Assembly: GCA_024641325.1 (NCBI GenBank)
Contig: JAHEDJ010000005.1
Coordinates: 48,817-88,662 of the forward strand
Reading direction: 5' to 3'
Origin: a bacterium
GTDB lineage: Bacteria; Actinomycetota; Acidimicrobiia; Spongiisociales; JAHEDJ01
DNA: 39,846 nt
This document shows positions 8,174-15,872 of this stretch, one piece after another. The notes under the pieces were generated by a model, which saw nothing but the letters and a program-made list of their open reading frames with translations, made no database searches and was not told the DNA's origin. Positions within the stretch are counted from its first letter, which is position 1, and every line of letters starts with the position of its first letter. The position numbers and the translations under genes were made by a program.

Positions 8174-8485
8174 CTAGGTGGTTTGTGTGCTGTTGCGGGT
8201 TCCGACCAACAGGGCACCGGTGGTTCGGCCGGGCGTGTTGAGATCTTCTATCCAGTTCTCAACGATCGGCTGCGATTGGCCCTCGGCAGGGATGAACAGC
8301 CATGCCGCTATGTAGGCGAGTATGCCGAAGCCACCGAATACCGTGGCGACGACGAACATCAGGCGGATCAGCCCGGTCGAGACCTGCATGTACCGGGCGA
8401 TGCCGGTCGAAACGCCGGCCACGACCCGACCTGTTTGCGGCCGTTCGAGCCGTGTTCGACTGGGAGTATGGGTTGAATCTGTCAT
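8174..8485 (-). CDS. PspC-domain membrane protein
   Basis: A 103-aa protein with a PspC domain (about residues 15-70). It has a short basic N-terminus, then the typical pattern RVVAGVSTGIARY, a turn with a conserved Arg, and a long hydrophobic segment FGGFGILAYIAAWLFIPAE that ends the domain. PspC proteins are small membrane proteins that respond to envelope stress; in actinobacteria the domain often stands alone or is fused to a sensor kinase. Here it stands alone and is followed by the unknown membrane protein at 7449. I chose the ATG at 8485 because the domain begins soon after it; an upstream in-frame start at 8539 would add 18 residues not typical of the family. Confidence 0.85.
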   Translation of the reverse strand: MTDSTHTPSRTRLERPQTGRVVAGVSTGIARYMQVSTGLIRLMFVVATVFGGFGILAYIAAWLFIPAEGQSQPIVENWIEDLNTPGRTTGALLVGTRNSTQTT

Positions 8486-8603
8486 ACCCACATAGTGAAT
8501 GGCGCAAGGAGAAGGCGCTATTGGGTCTCTCCCTCCCAAAACCCTGAGCTTCGCTCACCGTCTCGGGGATTTCCCCTGACTCCTGCGTTTCCGTGCGGAG
8601 ATC

Positions 8604-8619
8604 GCCCCACATATGGGGC
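8604..8619 (-). terminator. small hairpin after the DUF885 gene
   Basis: GCCCCA and TGGGGC form a 6-bp stem around a 4-base loop, starting 2 bases beyond the stop codon of the reverse-strand DUF885 gene. It has no U-tract, so it is a weak terminator candidate or an mRNA 3'-end stem. Confidence 0.35.
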
Positions 8620-8621
8620 TG

Positions 8622-10529
8622 CTATGTGCCGTTGATTGAATCCTCGACTACCGCCTCCAGGATGCTGAGAGGCATGCTGCCGCCGCCGAGGACGGTGTCG
8701 TGGAACGCGGCGATGTCCAGCATCCCATCGGCAGCCAACTGTTCCCTGAGGTCGAGAATGGTTTGCATTCCGATCATGTAGCCGGTCGCCTGGCCCGGCA
8801 GGACCATGTACCGCTCAACCTCAGCGGACCAACCGCTGATCGTCTCGTCCATGTAGTCGCGGGCTTCCTTGCGGGTCCAACCCAGCGAGTGGATCCCTGT
8901 GTCAACCACCAGCCGAACCGCCCGAACCAGCTCTAGCTCGAGCCGGCCGATGTCGCCGTAGGGATCGTTCTCGTAGAGCCCCATTTCAGCAGCCAGACGT
9001 TCCGCATACAGAGCCCAACCCTCAGCAAAGGCGTTGTACTGGATGTAACGACGGAAAGTTGGGAGGTCGAGCTCCTGCGCGATGGCGATCTGCGTGTGAT
9101 GGCCGGGGACGGCTTCGTGATAGGTGATGGTCGGCATCGTATAGGCAGCGATCGTGCCCCCCACACCGGCATGGAATGCACCCGGGCGGGAGCCGTCAAC
9201 CGAGGCAGCCACGTAGTAGCCGCCGCGCCCGGCAGCTTCCGCGACAATCCCAACCCGAGCCTCGGGCCAGAGGTTGAAGAAATCGGCGCCGACCTCCTCG
9301 GCCTGCGCGATCAACCGGTCGTATTCGCCGATGACCTCTTCCCGGCCACCTGCCGAAGAGCCATCCAAGAACCCGGCATCGTCGGCAGCGCGACGGCGCA
9401 GGTCTCCAATCGAAGCATCCTCCGGGTAACCCAGTCGATTGAATGCCGAGCGGAGCTCCCTCTCGACCCGGGCAACTCCGTCGAGGCCCAGCTGATGAAT
9501 CTCGCCGGCAGTCAGGTCGGTTGAGGTGTGGTCGCGCAGCAGCCACTCGTAATAGGCATCACCGTCGGGAAGGCGCCACACGCCGGCATCAGACGAAGCC
9601 TGAGCCCTGATCGTCTCCATGTGATCGATCAGAGCTACCCAAGCAGGGACAAACGACTCCGCCAGTTCCGTTTCAACTCGATCGAGCAGCGACGCCCTGG
9701 TCGGTTCGTCGATACCCTCCACCGCCTCCAAACGGTCTGCGAACGAGGTGTACAGCGCCAGGCGAGAAGTCCGGACGGCCCCCGGGTCACGGGTACCGCC
9801 GAGATCCTCCTGAAGCGCTCCACTTGTCCAAGCGACGATGATGCTCGGAGGCATCACGCCCATTTCCTCGCTGATGCGCAGTCGTTCGAGCACCTGCTCG
9901 ACTTGCTCATCGATCTGGGACAGCCGGGTGATGTAATCCTCGGCGTCTTCGATCGTAGAGAGCGGATGCTCCTCGCTGAGGAAGAGGATCAGGTTGAAGT
10001 TGTAGCTGTTCACGAAATGGTGGACCGGGTAGTCGTGATAAGCGAAGCGGTGCCCCCTGACCTTCTGGTCGAGGTACCACTCGTATACATCGAACGACAG
10101 GGCATCTCTGGCCGACAGCGACGACCTGTCGTAGGTGTTCAGACGATCAAGTATCCCGACTTCGAGCGCCTGAGTCTCGCCGAGGTACTGGGGAGAGAGG
10201 TCGTCCATCCGGTCGTTTCGAAACCCGACCTGATCCGATACACCAAGCGAGGTGAGGAACTGGGGGCTCCTGACCAACAGCATCTCGAATGACACCTCCA
10301 GAAAATCGTCGAACGCCAGGCCGTCGAGAGCAGTGAGTTCGGCAGTGACGGCGACGGTGGTGGTGGTGGCGGTGGAACTCGCTGCCGGATCAGAAACCTG
10401 GGTGGAACCTGTCACGGCCGCGGTGGTCGAAGTCTCCGGCGGTGGCGACGTCTCGGAACTCGCTCCGGTGCAGGCAGAGACAACGATCGAAAGAACGATG
10501 GCAAGAGCAAATATCGGCGGTATTCGCAT
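8622..10529 (-). CDS. DUF885-family lipoprotein, probable metallopeptidase
   Basis: A 635-aa secreted lipoprotein. Residues 1-20 form a lipoprotein signal peptide ending in VVSAC, so the mature protein should be lipid-anchored outside the membrane. A Thr/Ser/Pro-rich linker runs to about residue 60. The remaining 570 residues are a mostly helical DUF885 domain with the family motif HEAVPGHH (about residue 470), the probable zinc site; DUF885 proteins resemble helical zinc peptidases. The ATG at 10529 is supported by an AAAGGA ribosome binding site and by the signal peptide starting there. An in-frame extension to 10643 would hide the signal peptide and is rejected. It is divergent from the kinase gene at 10627. 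Confidence 0.88.
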   Translation of the reverse strand: MRIPPIFALAIVLSIVVSACTGASSETSPPPETSTTAAVTGSTQVSDPAASSTATTTTVAVTAELTALDGLAFDDFLEVSFEMLLVRSPQFLTSLGVSDQVGFRNDRMDDLSPQYLGETQALEVGILDRLNTYDRSSLSARDALSFDVYEWYLDQKVRGHRFAYHDYPVHHFVNSYNFNLILFLSEEHPLSTIEDAEDYITRLSQIDEQVEQVLERLRISEEMGVMPPSIIVAWTSGALQEDLGGTRDPGAVRTSRLALYTSFADRLEAVEGIDEPTRASLLDRVETELAESFVPAWVALIDHMETIRAQASSDAGVWRLPDGDAYYEWLLRDHTSTDLTAGEIHQLGLDGVARVERELRSAFNRLGYPEDASIGDLRRRAADDAGFLDGSSAGGREEVIGEYDRLIAQAEEVGADFFNLWPEARVGIVAEAAGRGGYYVAASVDGSRPGAFHAGVGGTIAAYTMPTITYHEAVPGHHTQIAIAQELDLPTFRRYIQYNAFAEGWALYAERLAAEMGLYENDPYGDIGRLELELVRAVRLVVDTGIHSLGWTRKEARDYMDETISGWSAEVERYMVLPGQATGYMIGMQTILDLREQLAADGMLDIAAFHDTVLGGGSMPLSILEAVVEDSINGT

Positions 10530-10613
10530 CCGACAATCCTTTCCGTCACTCCCATGATGCCCGGCTGAGCCAAGGCCGTCGATCCGAAGACCCCGCGCTG
10601 CACCTGGATTGGA

Positions 10614-10619
10614 TACTCT
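10614..10619 (+). promoter_or_regulatory. -10 box TACTCT, probable leaderless start
   Basis: TACTCT ends 7 bases before the ATG at 10627 and no ribosome binding site intervenes. It lies in the 97-bp gap shared with the divergent DUF885 gene. Confidence 0.45.
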
Positions 10620-10626
10620 GACTGTC

Positions 10627-11568
10627 ATGCAACCCGTCGACATCGAGAACGCCCTTCGCTCCGCACGGATAGAACCGACCGAGGTCGCGGCGATCGAGGA
10701 AGTTGGGGATGGCTGGGAGTGCCGGGTGTTTCGGATCGAGCGCCCGGGCGTAGAAGATGTAGCCCTCCGCCTCTATACGGGCGATCCAAGCGGACTTACC
10801 ATGCGTGCCGAGGTGGCGGCCTACCTCGCACTTGGGAAGGTCGGATACCCGGCGCCGAGACTCCTGGGCCGGCACGACGATCGTGACCCCCTGGGGGCAC
10901 CGTTCGTCCTCATCGACTGGCTAGACGGCCCGGTCGCCGACACGCTCGGAACCTCCGCGGATGCCCTGGACGTAGTCGTAGACCTCATGGTCCGCCTCCA
11001 TGACATCGTCCTCAGCGACGATCTGTTGAAGAGTGGCGCCGTCCCGTTCCGATCGAATCTGGATCTCATCGACAACCGCTTCGCTTTGCTCGACGAGCTC
11101 GAACTCGGCGGTTTCCAACCGTCGCTGCAGTGGCTGCGCGAGAGGGTCGGAGGCCTCCAAAAGGTCCCGCTCTCATACGTTCACATGGACTTCCATCCGA
11201 GAAACGTGATCATCACTGAAAGAGGGCCGGTCGTTTTCGACTGGGGGTCTTTCGCGGTCACCGACCCGCGAGCCGACCTCGCCTGGTCGCTCCTGCTCGC
11301 CCGGACATACATCGACGATGCGGCGGCCGAGTACTTCCTTTCCTCCTACAAGAACCGGAGGCCCGAGGGCATCGAGGATCTGGTCTTCTTCGAAGTGTCG
11401 GCTGTTTGGCGGCGGTTTGCCACCATCGTGACACTGCTTCGCGAGAACCCTCCGGCATCGGTGAAGACGCAGGTGTTGGATGGGATTCAACTCCTGCGGC
11501 CTGCCTATCAGCGCTTGGTTGAGGCCACCGGATCGACGATCACCGAGGTCGAGACGCTCTACGACTGA
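10627..11568 (+). CDS. aminoglycoside phosphotransferase (APH)-family kinase
   Basis: A 313-aa protein kinase-like phosphotransferase. The N-lobe (about residues 20-110) has a nucleotide-binding strand pattern ending in FVLIDWLDG. The catalytic loop HMDFHPRNVI (about residues 186-195) carries the HxDxxxxN set, and the magnesium-binding motif is FDWGSF (about 203-208) where DxD or DFG is usual. It should phosphorylate a hydroxyl of a small molecule using ATP. The family is very broad (antibiotics, choline, sugars, homoserine), and nothing here fixes the substrate, so it should not be read as a resistance gene. The start is ATG 10627, favoured over a TTG 18 bases upstream because of the -10 box spacing. 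The MFS exporter follows 68 bases downstream with its own -10 box. Confidence 0.82.
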   Translation: MQPVDIENALRSARIEPTEVAAIEEVGDGWECRVFRIERPGVEDVALRLYTGDPSGLTMRAEVAAYLALGKVGYPAPRLLGRHDDRDPLGAPFVLIDWLDGPVADTLGTSADALDVVVDLMVRLHDIVLSDDLLKSGAVPFRSNLDLIDNRFALLDELELGGFQPSLQWLRERVGGLQKVPLSYVHMDFHPRNVIITERGPVVFDWGSFAVTDPRADLAWSLLLARTYIDDAAAEYFLSSYKNRRPEGIEDLVFFEVSAVWRRFATIVTLLRENPPASVKTQVLDGIQLLRPAYQRLVEATGSTITEVETLYD

Positions 11569-11623
11569 GATTCAACCTCGCCGTATTGCCGGCCCGCCTG
11601 AGCAACATGCCCCTCAGGTCTCA

Positions 11624-11629
11624 TACACT
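11624..11629 (+). promoter_or_regulatory. -10 box TACACT, probable leaderless start
   Basis: TACACT ends 7 bases before the ATG at 11637. No ribosome binding site is visible, which supports the start at 11637 over the upstream TTG at 11586. Confidence 0.45.
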
Positions 11630-11636
11630 CTGCCAA

Positions 11637-13277
11637 ATGTCACAGGCCGTCGCTCCGCTCCGGATCCGTCAGTTCCGCTCGCTGTGGATAGCATCGATCT
11701 TCTCCAACGTCGGATCCTTCCTACAGGCAGTGGCCGGCGCATGGCTGATGCTCGAGCTGACCGGGTCGGCGACATGGGTCGGCCTGATGGCTGCCTCGAC
11801 CACGCTCCCCCTTCTATTCCTCGCGCTGGCCGCAGGTGCGGTAGCCGATCTCGTCAACCGGGGAAAGGTCCTCCTCATCAGTCAGATGGTGATGGGCCTG
11901 GCCGCCGGAGGCATGGCGATCATCACCGCTCTCGACCTGGTGACACCGGGCCGGCTGCTCGGCCTGTCGCTGCTACTGGGCGTGGGCGTGGCCTTCAACC
12001 TCCCGGCATGGCAGGCGATGGTCCCCGACCTGGTGCCGCGCGGGATGGTCGCCAGCGCGGTAGCACTCAACTCTGTGGCCTTCAACGTCGCCCGGGCGGT
12101 CGGTCCGGCGCTGGGTGGCCTGATCGTCGCAACGGCCGGCCCTGCGTTGGCGTTCACTCTCAATGCGCTCAGTTATCTCGGTGTCATCGCGGTACTGGCG
12201 GTTCTCGTCCGACGCTTCGGCGCAGCCGACCGGGAGGCCTCCTCGGTCGCCAACGCCATTGCCAACGGTGTCCGATTCGCACGATTCACGAAGCCGTTCC
12301 GAATGCTGCTGCTGCTGGCCGCACTCTTCGCGCTCACATCAGCCGTCGTGCAAACAGTCCTACCGAACCGCACCGAGGAACTGGGGGGCTCCGCCGACGC
12401 GTTCGGACTCCTGCTCGGCGCAATGGGCTTGGGAGCGCTGATCGGTGCCTTCACCAGGCAACAAGTCGTCGAAACCCTGGGGGCCCGTTCGATCCCGATC
12501 ACGATCTCGATCTTCGGAGTAGCGGGTATCGTCACCGGCCTGGCACCCACCATCTGGTGGACCGCGCCCGGCCTGTTGCTCGCCGGTATGGCCTGGGTGT
12601 GGACGCTCACCACCACCAACGCCACCGCACAGCTGATGTCGCCGGAGTGGGTGAGGGGTCGGGCGATGAGCCTCTACTCCCTGGCTTTCGTCGGCATCCT
12701 GCCGCTCGGCTCGATACTCGCCGGAACCATTGCCGATCTGATCGGTGCCGGAGCCGCCATAGTCGTCCTCTCGATCGGTTCGATTGTTCTTGGCATTTCT
12801 GCTCCCCGGTTCGGCATCCCGGCTCTCGCAGATGTCGTGTCACCTGAGTTCACCGTCGAACAGGCGCCCGATCCACATGTTGTCACTGAAGGCGGCCCCG
12901 TGATGGTGGTAAATACCTGGATGATCAACAGCCGGAATCTCGATGAGTTCCTCCGTGTCATGACAGAGATCCGGCTCGTCCGGCTTCGTACCGGCGCGTA
13001 CCGGTGGCGGCTTTATCGGAATGCCTCCGACCCACACCGGTTGTCTGAAATCTTCCTGACGGTGTCCTGGGATGAACACCTCGCTCAGCATCGGCGCATC
13101 GACGACGCATCGGCCGACTTGATCCGTCGTGCTCGATCATTCGATGCAGGTGACGGTCCGATGACCCGGCATCTAGTCGCCGTGGACGTCGACCACCCGG
13201 AAGATTGGGAGCCACTCCTCGCCTCCCATGATGAGTACCACCGCAACGACGGCTCGATTCCCCTCTCAGCTGACTGA
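11637..13277 (+). CDS. MFS_3/EntS-type exporter with C-terminal soluble domain
   Basis: A 546-aa transporter of the MFS_3 (transmembrane secretion effector) family, related to the enterobactin exporter EntS. Residues 1-400 contain about twelve membrane helices, opening with the family hallmark LRIRQFRSLWIASIFSNVG and a DLVNRGKVLL cytoplasmic loop. After the last helix (about residue 400) comes a soluble domain of about 130 residues typical of this family. It has a ferredoxin-like strand-helix pattern including RLRTGAYRWRLYRNASDP and an HLAQHRR segment. The family exports siderophores or other small molecules by proton antiport, but most members are uncharacterised and no siderophore genes are nearby. 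The preceding gene is a small-molecule kinase; a joint role in handling a xenobiotic is possible but unproven. Confidence 0.87.
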   Translation: MSQAVAPLRIRQFRSLWIASIFSNVGSFLQAVAGAWLMLELTGSATWVGLMAASTTLPLLFLALAAGAVADLVNRGKVLLISQMVMGLAAGGMAIITALDLVTPGRLLGLSLLLGVGVAFNLPAWQAMVPDLVPRGMVASAVALNSVAFNVARAVGPALGGLIVATAGPALAFTLNALSYLGVIAVLAVLVRRFGAADREASSVANAIANGVRFARFTKPFRMLLLLAALFALTSAVVQTVLPNRTEELGGSADAFGLLLGAMGLGALIGAFTRQQVVETLGARSIPITISIFGVAGIVTGLAPTIWWTAPGLLLAGMAWVWTLTTTNATAQLMSPEWVRGRAMSLYSLAFVGILPLGSILAGTIADLIGAGAAIVVLSIGSIVLGISAPRFGIPALADVVSPEFTVEQAPDPHVVTEGGPVMVVNTWMINSRNLDEFLRVMTEIRLVRLRTGAYRWRLYRNASDPHRLSEIFLTVSWDEHLAQHRRIDDASADLIRRARSFDAGDGPMTRHLVAVDVDHPEDWEPLLASHDEYHRNDGSIPLSAD

Positions 13278-13428
13278 CCGCCCCGCCGGAGGTGCGTCGT
13301 CGGGATTCTCAGGTGAGATCCCGGATATGGCGGATGTCGCCGATGCCTTTTGCGCCAATTCAATCTATCTTCGAAACCCACAGGCCGGCCGGTCCCCGAC
13401 CTCCTCGAAGGTTCAAGCTGAGTGCGCG

Positions 13429-13434
13429 TATTCT
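13429..13434 (+). promoter_or_regulatory. -10 box TATTCT, probable leaderless start
   Basis: TATTCT ends 6 bases before the ATG at 13441, giving a leaderless geometry. The 163-bp gap after the exporter gene holds no other recognised feature. Confidence 0.45.
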
Positions 13435-13440
13435 TGGTGA

Positions 13441-14139
13441 ATGGACGCCGAAGCCTTCCGGCACTTTCTCCGAATCAACGGACGATCGGAAAGCGCTGCA
13501 TCGCGGGCGATGGACTACGCCGGACAGTTCGAGGAGTACCTGACCGAGAACGAAGTCGAACTCGACGAAGCCATGCCACCCGATCTCGAGAGTTTCGTGG
13601 CCGCGATCGAGTCCGAGCCGGGAGCTACCGCGAAACTGTATCTGTGGGGCATCCGGTATTACTACGAGTTCATCGATGACCCGGTGATGGTCCAGGTCGC
13701 CGGCGAGATGCGCCGTGAGCGGGTCGAGAGAACGCCGTTCCGGCTTCGCCGATTCAGAGGCGTAAACCTGCAAGTCGTGGAACGCCTCGCGTCGGTCGGT
13801 ATACGTAATGTCGACGAATTGCTGGCCGTGACGAGAATGGCCGCGGAACGCCGCGAGCTGGCGGCCAAGGCAATCGTGCCGATTGAATCGCTCGATGAAC
13901 TGGTACGTCTCTCGGATCTGGCTCGGATCGGTGGGATCAAGAGCATCCGCGCCCGCCTCTATCTGGACGCGGGAGTGGGCTCGGTTGCCGACCTCGCCGG
14001 ATGGGATCCGGTCGAACTTGTGGTCATGCTCAGAAAACATGTTGCAGATAACGATTTCGACGGAATCGCTCCCCTACCGGGCGAGGCCCGGCATGCGGTG
14101 GAGACCGCCAAGCGCCTGCGGGCGATTGTCCAGTGGTGA
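13441..14139 (+). CDS. DUF4332 helix-hairpin-helix protein with recombinase-like N-terminal helices
   Basis: A 232-aa protein in two parts. Residues about 98-232 match the DUF4332 pattern of two helix-hairpin-helix units: FRGVNLQVVERLASVGIRNV, then LARIGGIKSIRARLYLDAGV, ending with a PLPGEARHAVETAKRL helix. Such units usually bind DNA or mediate protein contacts. Residues 1-85 (FRHFLRINGRSESAASRAMD to YLWGIRYYYEFIDD) look like the four-helix core-binding (SAM-like) domain of tyrosine recombinases, but no catalytic domain with the RHRY residues follows. That resemblance is by eye and uncertain. The gene ends 5 bases before the second tandem palindromic repeat. A DNA-binding structural protein is my best guess. 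Confidence 0.72.
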   Translation: MDAEAFRHFLRINGRSESAASRAMDYAGQFEEYLTENEVELDEAMPPDLESFVAAIESEPGATAKLYLWGIRYYYEFIDDPVMVQVAGEMRRERVERTPFRLRRFRGVNLQVVERLASVGIRNVDELLAVTRMAAERRELAAKAIVPIESLDELVRLSDLARIGGIKSIRARLYLDAGVGSVADLAGWDPVELVVMLRKHVADNDFDGIAPLPGEARHAVETAKRLRAIVQW

Positions 14140-14144
14140 CCTGT

Positions 14145-14253
14145 TTTCTCAGCAATGCCGTTGCGCGTGGACAACAACGTCATTGCCGAGAAAGTGAGTG
14201 GAGCGTTCTCAGCAATGCTGTTGCGCGTGGACAACGACAGTATTGCCGAGAAA
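14145..14253. repeat. tandem pair of palindromic elements, 60-bp period (locus B)
   Basis: Two hairpin units (14145-14193 and about 14205-14253) start 60 bases apart, as at 3283-3391, and again fill the gap between two convergent genes. The arms (TTTCTCAGCAATGCCGTT and CATTGCCGAGAAA) match those of locus A in the opposite orientation, while the loop (GCGCGTGGAC) is unrelated to the locus A loop. The A/G difference between arms at position 7 is kept in all four units. The spacer GTGAGTGGAGC follows each unit. Conserved arms with diverged loops imply that the arm sequence or the stem is what is maintained. Confidence 0.85.
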
Positions 14254-14274
14254 GTACCAGTGAGTGGAGCCCTG

Positions 14275-15015
14275 CTACGTCGTCAACGCCTCGACCACTG
14301 ATCCGTACATGCCGGTCTTGATGGCTTCCAAGGTGTCGGGATCCTTGCCGGCTAGGGCAGCCGCCATCTCGATGGCGGCGTTCAACAAGTGGTGCTCATC
14401 TAGCGCCTGATCGACTATTCCCGCCTCCATGGCCTCGTTGCCGCCGTATCGGTGGGCAGTCGTCATCACCCGGTGTGCAACCTGCGGGCGAAGGCGCGCC
14501 TGGATTAGTGCGGACATCCCCGGCGTGAACGGAATCCTGATATCGACCTCCGGCATCGACCAGAACCCACGATCCGCCCGCATGACCCTGAAGTCGTGTG
14601 CCAACGACCACATGGCCCCGGCCGCGAAACAATGTCCGTTGATCGCGGCAATGGTTGGATGCCGGAACGTCAGCGTCCGGGCGAACAACCGTTGCGTTTC
14701 CATCGCCAGATCGGCGAACGTCCAATCCGAGTTTCCCCCCATGATCCAGTCCAGATCCAGGCCGTTCGAGTAGAACTTCCCGGTGCCGGTCGTGACCAGG
14801 GCGGCGGGCGCGTCGGCCGCCTCGACCTCATCGAGTATCTCACTGAGGCGCCCCAGCGAGGTGGAGTTGAAGCGGTTGTCCTCTTCGTTCATTGTGAGGA
14901 TGAAGACGTTCTCTCGCTTTGTCAGTTCGAACGGCACGAGTGCTCCCCTGTCGATGTCGAATCCACGATAGGCCCAGCTCTCTGCGACCCATCGCGGCAG
15001 ACGGACTTCCGTCAC
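14275..15015 (-). CDS. enoyl-CoA hydratase/isomerase family protein
   Basis: A crotonase-fold protein of 246 aa from the GTG at 15015. The N-terminal strands lead to the oxyanion-hole region (GKFYSNGLDLDW, where A/S-N-G-x-D is usual) and the second oxyanion segment NGHCFAAGAMWSLAHDFRVM, and the C-terminal helices end the fold. The usual catalytic acids of enoyl-CoA hydratase are not obvious: the segment after the second oxyanion loop reads FWSMPEVDIRIPFTPG. It is therefore closer to delta3,delta2-enoyl-CoA isomerase-like members. The likely substrate is an acyl-CoA. GTG at 15015 overlaps the upstream stop by 4 bases (GTGA); TTG at 15030 is an alternative. It is the last gene of the VOC-DUF2568-hydratase operon. 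Confidence 0.8.
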   Translation of the reverse strand: MTEVRLPRWVAESWAYRGFDIDRGALVPFELTKRENVFILTMNEEDNRFNSTSLGRLSEILDEVEAADAPAALVTTGTGKFYSNGLDLDWIMGGNSDWTFADLAMETQRLFARTLTFRHPTIAAINGHCFAAGAMWSLAHDFRVMRADRGFWSMPEVDIRIPFTPGMSALIQARLRPQVAHRVMTTAHRYGGNEAMEAGIVDQALDEHHLLNAAIEMAAALAGKDPDTLEAIKTGMYGSVVEALTT

Positions 15016-15380
15016 CTCTCGAGCAGCCAACCTATCCGATCAATCGATGCCAGGTAGTGGGCAATCGCTACGGCAAGGAATCCAACCCCAATCCCGGTTC
15101 TCCCCACGGCCACGAATCCGACCACTGCCGCCCCGAACACTGCGAACTCGATGACAAGCCGCATCCAGCCCGGCACGACTACCGGTGCACGACCGGATCG
15201 GCTGGGATCGTCCGGAACGGCGAACGTACCCCAGACGGCGGCTCCGACGAGCGGGAAGATTCCGGCGAGCACGAATCGGAGCCATCCATCGGTGAGCGAG
15301 TAGCCCCACCAGCCCAGGGCGAACAGCGCAACGAGTTCGAGAACGAACCGCAGACCGAGATTGGCCGGATGCGAACCCAT
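15012..15380 (-). CDS. YrdB/DUF2568-family membrane protein
   Basis: A 122-aa membrane protein with four hydrophobic segments in two pairs: RFVLELVALFALGWWGYS, a second segment ending in AVWGTFAVPDDPSR, then RLVIEFAVFGAAVVGFVAVG and a last short helix. The WGTFxxPDDPSR motif and the repeated LELxAL/IEFxVFG pattern are typical of DUF2568 (YrdB). No function is established for the family. It starts 2 bases after the VOC gene stop and overlaps the hydratase start by four bases, so all three are likely co-transcribed. Confidence 0.85.
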   Translation of the reverse strand: MGSHPANLGLRFVLELVALFALGWWGYSLTDGWLRFVLAGIFPLVGAAVWGTFAVPDDPSRSGRAPVVVPGWMRLVIEFAVFGAAVVGFVAVGRTGIGVGFLAVAIAHYLASIDRIGWLLER

Positions 15381-15382
15381 AC

Positions 15383-15739
15383 CTATTCCGACGGTTCCGG
15401 CTGCATGATTCCGACCAGCACTCCGTTGGGATCGAGCACCTGGGCGAGAGTGCCAACCCCGGGAATCGGAGCGTTCTCCAGGAGAACCGTCCCACCCGCC
15501 GCACGCGCCTTTGCGACTGCCTCTGCCAGGTCGTCGGTCTCCATGGTCAGCACCACTTTTTGCCCGTGTTCCTGGCTGGGTGCGGCAGCACCATCGATGC
15601 CAGGGCCCTCGCCGGTCGTGTACAACCAGTAGGGCTGATCACCCCACTGTTCGACCTTCCAACCGAACACGGCCGCGTAGAACTCAGTCGCCGCAACCGG
15701 ATCCTCACCGTGAATCTCGAAGTGAACGGGACGTGACAC
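15383..15739 (-). CDS. VOC-family (glyoxalase/bleomycin-resistance-like) protein
   Basis: A 118-aa protein with the vicinal-oxygen-chelate fold: betaalphabetabetabeta repeats starting HFEIHGEDPVAATEFYAAVFGW (about residues 5-26) and ending with DPNGVLVGIMQPEP. Conserved metal-site positions include the early His and the late DPNG region, but whether metal binds is unclear. Members isomerise, cleave or simply bind small molecules. The GTG at 15739 is chosen because a strong GAGGAGGGAG ribosome binding site lies upstream on the reverse strand; the open frame extends to 15841 without homology. First gene of a three-gene operon, divergent from the ABC exporter. Confidence 0.85.
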   Translation of the reverse strand: MSRPVHFEIHGEDPVAATEFYAAVFGWKVEQWGDQPYWLYTTGEGPGIDGAAAPSQEHGQKVVLTMETDDLAEAVAKARAAGGTVLLENAPIPGVGTLAQVLDPNGVLVGIMQPEPSE

Positions 15740-15764
15740 GAATCTCCCTCCTCTGCTTCCCCTC

Positions 15765-15770
15765 ACACTA
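15765..15770 (-). promoter_or_regulatory. -10 box TAGTGT upstream of the VOC operon
   Basis: On the reverse strand TAGTGT lies 25 bases before the GTG at 15739, ahead of the strong ribosome binding site. This gives a short conventional leader, in contrast to the leaderless genes nearby. Confidence 0.4.
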
Positions 15771-15856
15771 CGCGCCGACCAACCGCACCGTCCGCCCAGC
15801 CCCATTCCCGGTCCGGGGGATCGCAGAAACTGCCGGGACAAACCTCACCGGCCCGG

Positions 15857-15862
15857 TATCCT
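15857..15862 (+). promoter_or_regulatory. -10 box TATCCT upstream of the ABC exporter
   Basis: TATCCT ends 10 bases before the ATG at 15873, which would leave a leader of only a few bases for the three-gene ABC operon. Confidence 0.4.
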
Positions 15863-15872
15863 GACCCGGCTC

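Noticed and set aside
10627-11568. Antibiotic-resistance aminoglycoside phosphotransferase
   Set aside because: The APH fold is shared by many metabolic kinases and nothing identifies an aminoglycoside substrate.
11480-12847. Forward open frame overlapping the MFS exporter in another frame
   Set aside because: Arg/Pro/His-rich translation typical of an alternative frame in GC-rich DNA.
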